DNA of 64,000 nucleotides from positions 1,412,001-1,476,000 of the forward strand of contig NZ_CP133480.1 in assembly GCF_031195445.1 (NCBI RefSeq), read 5' to 3'. The position numbers and the translations under genes are program-made. This document shows, in pieces, positions 59,211 through 64,000 of this stretch (the stretch's first letter is position 1; each line of letters begins with the position of its first letter). Below the pieces are notes generated by a model, which was not told where the DNA came from, searched no databases, and saw only the letters and a list, made by a program, of their open reading frames with translations. The DNA comes from Acuticoccus sp. MNP-M23. GTDB taxonomy: Bacteria > Pseudomonadota > Alphaproteobacteria > Rhizobiales > Amorphaceae.

Positions 59211-59873
59211 GTGCTCGACCCCGAAACCACCGCAAAACCCAAGAAAACCGCCAAGCCGAGAAAGTCCGGCCGTGATCTTCTCCTGGCGGCCGCGCGTCAG
59301 GAATTTGCCCGGCGCGGTTTCGAGGGCGCGCGGATTGACGAGATCGCGAGCAAGGCGGGCGTCAACAAGCAGCTCGTCTACCACCACTTCGGTGCCAAGG
59401 AGGCGCTCTACCGCGAGGTTCTGACCGCGGTGTACGTGGATATCCGCGCCAAGGAGCGCGCCCTCGACCTGACGCAGAAAGCGCCGGACGAAGCCATGCG
59501 CGCGCTCATCGCCTTCTCGTTCGACTACCTGCACCAGAACCCGGAATTCGTTTCCCTCCTGGCGGACGAGAATTTCCACGAAGGGCGGCACCTGCGCGAG
59601 GCGGACCATCTTGCCGGCCTGCACGGCGCGCTGATCGAAGGCATCGCCCATACGCTGGATGCGGGGCGCGCGGCGGGGCTCTTCCGCACCGGGGTGGACC
59701 CGCGCCAACTGTATATTTCCATTGCGGGTCTGGGGTTCTTCTACTTCAGCAACGTCCACACCCTGTCTGCCATCTTCGGGGAGCCGCTGGGCAAACCGCC
59801 CGCCGTCGCCGCGCGCCGCGCCCATGTGATCGACTTCGTGATGAATTCGCTGCGGGCTGACCCGGAGAGTTGA
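59211..59873 (+). CDS. TetR-family transcriptional regulator (RutR/YcdC-like)
   Basis: A 220-residue repressor. The N-terminal helix-turn-helix is LLAAARQEFARRGFEGARIDEIASKAGVNKQLVYHHFG-like (recognition segment GVNKQLVYHHFGAKE), preceded by a basic Lys-rich arm. The C-terminal ligand-binding domain (FSFDYLHQNPEFVSLLADENF, GLGFFYFSNVHTLS) resembles the YcdC/RutR group. The start is GTG at 59211. Two matching palindromes, one before it and one after it, are probable targets. It likely responds to the amide or pyrimidine-like substrate of the neighbouring transporter and amidase. Confidence 0.88.
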   Translation: MLDPETTAKPKKTAKPRKSGRDLLLAAARQEFARRGFEGARIDEIASKAGVNKQLVYHHFGAKEALYREVLTAVYVDIRAKERALDLTQKAPDEAMRALIAFSFDYLHQNPEFVSLLADENFHEGRHLREADHLAGLHGALIEGIAHTLDAGRAAGLFRTGVDPRQLYISIAGLGFFYFSNVHTLSAIFGEPLGKPPAVAARRAHVIDFVMNSLRADPES

Positions 59874-59895
59874 CAGCGGCACGGCCGCGCCACAA

Positions 59896-59915
59896 AATCA
59901 ACCAAACGGTTGATT
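59896..59915. promoter_or_regulatory. TetR-type operator 2
   Basis: AATCAACCAAACGGTTGATT is a perfect palindrome with eight-base arms around AAAC, 28 bp before the permease ATG. It shares the CAACCA-N2-YGGTTGATT core with operator 1 and resembles the ACCA-N2-TGGT centre of RutR sites. Confidence 0.75.
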
Positions 59916-59943
59916 GAGATGTGCCGTCATCGGAGGAACTTCA

Positions 59944-60792
59944 ATGGCTGCATCCGGCCTCACCAATGCCGAAGCTGCGATGGCCGCTGCGGCGGAGGCG
60001 CGCCGCCGCCGCCAGCCGCTCCTGCCCGAGGGCACCACAACCACGCTTCTGGCCATTGCCGCACATCTGGCGGTGCTGGGTGCGTGGTGGACCGCCAGCG
60101 CCTATGGCGGGGTGCCTTCCTTCATTCTCCCCTCCCCGGCAGAAACGGTCGCAACGCTCGCCTCGCCCACCTACCAGTGGGGCAGCAACATTGCGGTGAC
60201 CGCTTTCGAGATCTTCGCCGGCTACAGCATTGCCGTTGCGGTGGGGGTGGTGCTTGCCATGCTGTTTTCGTGGTTCGGCCTTTTGCGCGCCACGCTGTTT
60301 CCGCTGTTCATCACCATTTCCATGGTGCCCAAGGTGGCGCTGGGCCCGCTTCTGGTGGTCTGGTTCGGCTACGGAATCTGGACCAACACATTCTTTGCGT
60401 TCATCATTTCGTTCTTCCCCATTCTCATCACCACCGCCCGCGGCCTGCGCGAAGTGGAGCCCGACCTTCTGGATCTGGTGCGCGCCCTCAAGGGCAGCCG
60501 CTGGCAGGTGTTCCGCAAGATCCAGCTGCCCGGCGCCCTCCCCTACATCTTCTCGGCCATGAAGGTCGGCGCCATCCTCGCCGTGGCGGGCGCGATCGTG
60601 GGCGAGTTCGTCGCCTCCAGCCAGGGCCTTGGCTACCTGATGATCCAGGTGCAATCCACGCTCGACACGGCGGCCATGTTCATGGCGGTGATCCTCCTCA
60701 GCCTTCTGGGCATCGTCCTTTACGGGCTGGTGGTCCTGCTCGAAATGCTGCTGGTGGTGAAGGACGCGCGGCTGGACGGGGCGCCAGCGTGA
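59944..60792 (+). CDS. ABC transporter permease (SsuC-like)
   Basis: A 282-residue inner-membrane permease. A basic N-terminal tail (EARRRRQP) precedes about six helices, including LLAIAAHLAVLGAWWTASAYG and FITISMVPKVALGPLLVVWFG. The EAA loop, which contacts the ATPase, is LREVEPDLLDLVRALKGSRWQVFRKIQLPGALP-like (core GSRWQVFRKIQLP). The ATG has GGAGG upstream and operator 2 just before it. No ATPase gene lies in this window. Its stop overlaps the amidase start (GTGA). Confidence 0.93.
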   Translation: MAASGLTNAEAAMAAAAEARRRRQPLLPEGTTTTLLAIAAHLAVLGAWWTASAYGGVPSFILPSPAETVATLASPTYQWGSNIAVTAFEIFAGYSIAVAVGVVLAMLFSWFGLLRATLFPLFITISMVPKVALGPLLVVWFGYGIWTNTFFAFIISFFPILITTARGLREVEPDLLDLVRALKGSRWQVFRKIQLPGALPYIFSAMKVGAILAVAGAIVGEFVASSQGLGYLMIQVQSTLDTAAMFMAVILLSLLGIVLYGLVVLLEMLLVVKDARLDGAPA

Positions 60793-62195
60793 CGGCCGAA
60801 GTCGCATTTCTCAGCGCCGCCGAGCTGACGGCCGCCTACGCCGCCGGCACCCTCTCGCCAGTGGAGGCGACGGACGCGGCATTGACGCAGATCGAACGCC
60901 ACAATCCGGCGCTCAACGCCTTCTGCCTCGTCGATGATCCGGCCGCCCGCGCGGCGGCAAGGGACGCCGAAACGCGCTGGCGGAACGGCACCCAGTCGGG
61001 CAGCCTCGACGGGGTGCCCGTCTCCATCAAGGATCTGGTGCTCACGCGCGGCTGGCCGACCCTGCGGGGGTCGCGCACCATCGACCCCGCTGGCCCCTGG
61101 GACGAGGATGGCCCGGCCGTCGCACGCCTGCGCGAAGCCGGCGCCGTTCTTCTGGGCAAGACCACCACGCCCGAATTCGCCTTCAAGCCCATCACCAACA
61201 GCCCGCTCACCGGCATCACCCGCAACCCGTGGGATGTGTCGATGACACCGGGCGGCTCCTCCGGCGGGGCCGCGGCCGCGGTGGCCGCCGGCATGGGGCC
61301 GTTGGCGCTGGGCACCGATGCCGGCGGCTCCATCCGCATTCCGGCGAGCTTTTCCGGCGTCTTCGGCCTGAAACCCTCTGGCGGCCGGGTGCCCACCTAT
61401 CCGCCGACGCCGCTTGCCTCGCTGGTCGGCTTCGGCCCCATCACGCGGACGGTGGAAGACGCCGCGCGGATGCTGGAGGCCATCGCCCGGCCCGACCCGC
61501 GCGACTGGACCGCCGCCATCTACGACCCGGCGCCCTACGCATCGCAGCTGGACGCAGACCCCGCACGCTGGCGCATCGCCTACAGCCCCACCTTCGGCTT
61601 TGCCGACGTCGACCCCGAGGTGGCGGCTCTGGCGGAGGCGGCTGCAACCGTGTTCGCAGGGGCCGGCGCGACGGTGGACCGGGTGGAGCAGATCATGGAC
61701 GACCCCGCCCCGCTGATGACGAAGCTGCGGCGTGGCTTCACCGCCTTCGCCTTCCGCAATTTCGGCCCCGAACAGATGGCGCTCATGGACCCCGACGTGG
61801 TTGCCGAGATCGAGGACAGCCAGAGCGCGGACCTGATGGCGCATATGGAAGCCGAGATGGCACGCGCCGAACTGGGCCGCGCCATGATCGCCCTCCATCA
61901 GACATACGACTTCATCCTTTCGCCAACGCTTGCCGTGCCACCGTTTTCAGCCGGGATCGAGCGGCCCGCGGGCCACACCCGCTACAGCTGGACGAGCTTC
62001 TGCGTGCCGTTCAACCTCACCCGCCAGCCCGCCGCCTCGGTGCCCTGCGGCTTTACGGCGGCAAACCTGCCGGTGGGCCTGCAGATCGTTGGGCCGCCCC
62101 ACGCCGACCTTGCGGTCCTTCAGGCCGCACGCGCCTTCGAGATCGCCAGCCCCTGGCGCCAGCACCGCCCCAGCCTTCCGGAGACCACCCGATGA
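60789..62195 (+). CDS. Amidase (amidase-signature family)
   Basis: A 468-residue hydrolase of carboxamides. The Ser-cisSer-Lys triad is visible: Lys in GVPVSIKDLVLTRG, cis-Ser in MTPGGSSGGAAAAVAAG, and the nucleophile Ser in LGTDAGGSIRIPAS. The C-terminus has LNPTRQPAASVPCG-type text (FNLTRQPAASVPCGF) and NLPVGLQIVGPPHAD. The GTG start overlaps the permease stop by four bases, so the amide substrate may be what the ABC system imports. Indole-acetamide, aryl-amide and GatA-like activities cannot be separated. Confidence 0.92.
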   Translation: MTAEVAFLSAAELTAAYAAGTLSPVEATDAALTQIERHNPALNAFCLVDDPAARAAARDAETRWRNGTQSGSLDGVPVSIKDLVLTRGWPTLRGSRTIDPAGPWDEDGPAVARLREAGAVLLGKTTTPEFAFKPITNSPLTGITRNPWDVSMTPGGSSGGAAAAVAAGMGPLALGTDAGGSIRIPASFSGVFGLKPSGGRVPTYPPTPLASLVGFGPITRTVEDAARMLEAIARPDPRDWTAAIYDPAPYASQLDADPARWRIAYSPTFGFADVDPEVAALAEAAATVFAGAGATVDRVEQIMDDPAPLMTKLRRGFTAFAFRNFGPEQMALMDPDVVAEIEDSQSADLMAHMEAEMARAELGRAMIALHQTYDFILSPTLAVPPFSAGIERPAGHTRYSWTSFCVPFNLTRQPAASVPCGFTAANLPVGLQIVGPPHADLAVLQAARAFEIASPWRQHRPSLPETTR

Positions 62196-63247
62196 CTGCC
62201 ATTGAAGCCCCGGATAGCAAGGTGGGCGCCCTGCCGAATACCGTCGCCGACATCGAGACGCTGGAGGAGCTTCTGTCCCGCCCGGACGCGGCAACCGCGC
62301 GTGACCTCGAGGCGCTGGACGGCGACATCATGGTGCTGGGCGTTGCCGGCAAGGTCGGCCCCAGCCTGGCGCGAATGGCGCGGCGCGCGGTGCCCGGCCG
62401 CCGGGTGATCGGCGTTGCGCGGTTCAGCGACCCCGCTAGCCGCGCGGTGCTTGACGCGGCGGACGTGGAAACCATCAAGGCCGATCTTCTCGACAGGGCG
62501 GCGCTGGCGAAGCTCCCGCAGGCGAAGAACATCGTCTTCATGGCCGGGCACAAGTTCGGCTCGTCCGGCAATCAGGGGCTGACCTGGGCCATGAACGCCT
62601 ACCTCCCCGGCCTCGTGGCCGAAGCCTTCCCGAACGCGCGGATCTCCGCCTTCTCCACCGGCTGCGTCTACCCTTTCGTGCCCGTGACGAGCGGCGGGGC
62701 CACCGAGGCGCTGGCGCCCGACGCCCCCGGCGAATACGCCCAGTCCTGCGTGGGCCGGGAGCGGATGTTCCAGCACTTCTCCAATGTCCACGGCACGCCG
62801 GGCCGCCTCATCCGCCTCAACTATGCCATCGACCTTCGCTACGGCGTCCTTCACGACCTTGCCAGCGCCATCAAGGCCGGCCGCGCCATCGACCTTGGCA
62901 CCGGCCACGTCAACGTCATCTGGCAGGGCGATGCCAACCGCTACGCGCTGCGGGCCCTCGCCCATGCCACAACGCCGACTGCGCCGCTCAATGTCAGCGG
63001 TCCCGAAACGCTGTCGGTGGCGTGGCTGGCGACCGAGCTTGGCGCCCGCCTCGGCCGGGAGCCGGCGTTCACCGGCACCCCCTCGCCGGACGCGTGGCTC
63101 AACAACTCGGCCCATGCGTTCAGCCTGTTCGGCTACCCCGAGGTGCCGCTGGCAACCATGATGGACTGGGTCGCCGACTGGGTGGCGCGCGACATGCCGA
63201 GCCTCGACAAACCCACAAAATTCGAGCGTCGCGATGGCCGTTATTGA
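62192..63247 (+). CDS. NAD-dependent epimerase/dehydratase (extended SDR)
   Basis: A 351-residue extended SDR. The nucleotide-binding segment is DIMVLGVAGKVGPSLARMA (a GxxGxxG-like loop), followed by VIGVARFSD and a NIVFMAGHKFGSSG strand. SAFSTGCVYPFV takes the Ser position. The usual Tyr-x3-Lys reads EYAQSCVGRERM, so the catalytic Lys appears to be Arg or displaced. The C-terminus has LNVSGPETLSVAWLATEL. The ATG overlaps the amidase stop (ATGA). Its substrate is unknown, but the tight operon suggests metabolism of the imported compound. Confidence 0.83.
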   Translation: MTAIEAPDSKVGALPNTVADIETLEELLSRPDAATARDLEALDGDIMVLGVAGKVGPSLARMARRAVPGRRVIGVARFSDPASRAVLDAADVETIKADLLDRAALAKLPQAKNIVFMAGHKFGSSGNQGLTWAMNAYLPGLVAEAFPNARISAFSTGCVYPFVPVTSGGATEALAPDAPGEYAQSCVGRERMFQHFSNVHGTPGRLIRLNYAIDLRYGVLHDLASAIKAGRAIDLGTGHVNVIWQGDANRYALRALAHATTPTAPLNVSGPETLSVAWLATELGARLGREPAFTGTPSPDAWLNNSAHAFSLFGYPEVPLATMMDWVADWVARDMPSLDKPTKFERRDGRY

Positions 63248-64000
63248 TCGCCCGCTCTCCCTTGGCCCGTTCGATGCCGGCCGTGCGCTTCCGTTGTCGA
63301 ACGAGGCCGGCTGGAACCAGCTCGAGGCCGACTGGCTGATGATGCTGCGCCTTGGTCTGGGCTTCGGCTTCGAAGCGGATGGGCGCCTCGTCGCCAGTGC
63401 CGTTGCGCTTCCCTACGGTCCGGTGGGGTGGATCAGCATGGTGCTGGTCACCGCTGCGGCCCGCAGGCAAGGTCTCGCGACCCGGCTTGTGGAGACCGCC
63501 GCCGCCGCACTGGAGCGCGCCGGTGCCCGCCCGGCTCTGGACGCCACGCCCGCCGGGGAGGCCGTCTACCGCACCATGGGCTTTCAGCCGCTGCGACAGT
63601 TGACCCGGTGGCAAGGCACCGGTTGGCACGCGGGCGATGCAGCGGCGAGCGTACGGCCTGCCCGGCCGGATGATCTGCACTGGATTTGCGCAATGGACCG
63701 GAGCAGCTTCGGGCTCGACCGGCGCGGCGTGCTGGCCGACCTTCTGGCCCGGCCCGGCGCACCGGCCTTCGCGCGGGAGGCAAAGGACGGCTTTCTCCTG
63801 GCGCGCGCGGGCCGCAACGCCACGCATCTCGGGCCGCTCACCGCTGCCAGCCCTGCCGCCGCGAACGCCCTCCTGCACACCGCCCTCGCCCAAATTGAAG
63901 GCCCCGTCATCGTGGATGCGTTCGACGATCAGCCAGCGCTTGGCGCGACGCTTCGGGCAGCAGGCTTCACCCCGCAGCGGCCGTTTGCGCGCATGGCCCG
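63234..64000 (+). CDS. GNAT-family N-acetyltransferase, two-domain (cut by right edge)
   Basis: 255 residues are visible and the frame is open at the window end. The first GNAT domain has WISMVLVTAAARRQGLATRLVE, with the acetyl-CoA-binding R-x2-G-x-A pattern (RRQGLA), then YRTMGFQPLRQL. A second domain begins near residue 140 (SVRPARPDDLHWICAMDRSSFG) and resembles the C-terminal half of YitH-type tandem acetyltransferases. The ATG at 63234 overlaps the epimerase end by 14 bp. It is probably the last or near-last gene of the TetR-controlled operon. Confidence 0.85.
   Translation, partial: MAVIDRPLSLGPFDAGRALPLSNEAGWNQLEADWLMMLRLGLGFGFEADGRLVASAVALPYGPVGWISMVLVTAAARRQGLATRLVETAAAALERAGARPALDATPAGEAVYRTMGFQPLRQLTRWQGTGWHAGDAAASVRPARPDDLHWICAMDRSSFGLDRRGVLADLLARPGAPAFAREAKDGFLLARAGRNATHLGPLTAASPAAANALLHTALAQIEGPVIVDAFDDQPALGATLRAAGFTPQRPFARMA

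Overview
The window is GC-rich, densely coded chromosomal DNA from an alphaproteobacterium, most likely a member of the Hyphomicrobiales/Rhizobiales. Supporting signs are the hisS-hisZ-hisG operon with an alpha-type HisRS, a ccoNOQP/ccoGHIS locus with an FNR-type regulator and FNR boxes, an infC gene that begins with ATT, the long two-domain dCTP deaminase, OpgH, and TAXI-TRAP transport. I see about 60 protein genes, one tRNA-Tyr, and no insertion sequence, prophage or CRISPR array. No gene-free stretch exceeds 300 bp.

Layout. 1-5.8 kb: recQ (cut by the left edge), dcd, a small orphan gene, a very long Ala/Pro-rich TonB-like protein and a secreted orphan. 5.8-16.3 kb: a TPR-methyltransferase gene divergent from an incomplete type VI secretion cluster, tssB-tssC-hcp-tssE-tssF-tssG-clpV. 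Genes for the membrane complex, VgrG, TssA and TssK are absent, and a perfect Crp-like operator lies before hcp. 16.3-29.3 kb: housekeeping and catabolic genes, including an L,D-transpeptidase, a pyridoxal kinase-DUF429 fusion, a CitE-like lyase with xth, a TAXI-TRAP operon with a 2-oxo acid hydratase, a Nu-class GST, an Ldh-family dehydrogenase, an SDR with a GT8, and rlmB. 29.3-32 kb: tRNA-Tyr, a MOSC protein and opgH.

32.2-35.4 kb is the most intriguing region: a tight four-gene operon of a zinc-less BchC-like dehydrogenase, a PTPS-fold protein that has lost its catalytic and metal-binding residues, a GT4 glycosyltransferase and a methyltransferase. Its product is unknown. 35.4-44.4 kb: a Nudix hydrolase, malonyl-CoA decarboxylase, a HerA-like ATPase, an unusual membrane protein, hisSZG and tag.

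44.6-55.3 kb is the microaerobic respiration locus: a DUF2927 gene, an FNR-type regulator with all four cluster cysteines, ccoNOQP, then ccoGHIS. FNR boxes precede ccoN and ccoG. A 44-codon ORF with a CxxC motif is translationally interlocked between ccoH and ccoI.

55.3-64 kb: an alpha/beta hydrolase, a GT4, infC with a terminator, then an ABC-transport/amidase locus controlled by a TetR/RutR-like regulator with two matching palindromic operators. That locus ends in an epimerase and a GNAT gene cut by the right edge. No ABC ATPase gene lies in the window.
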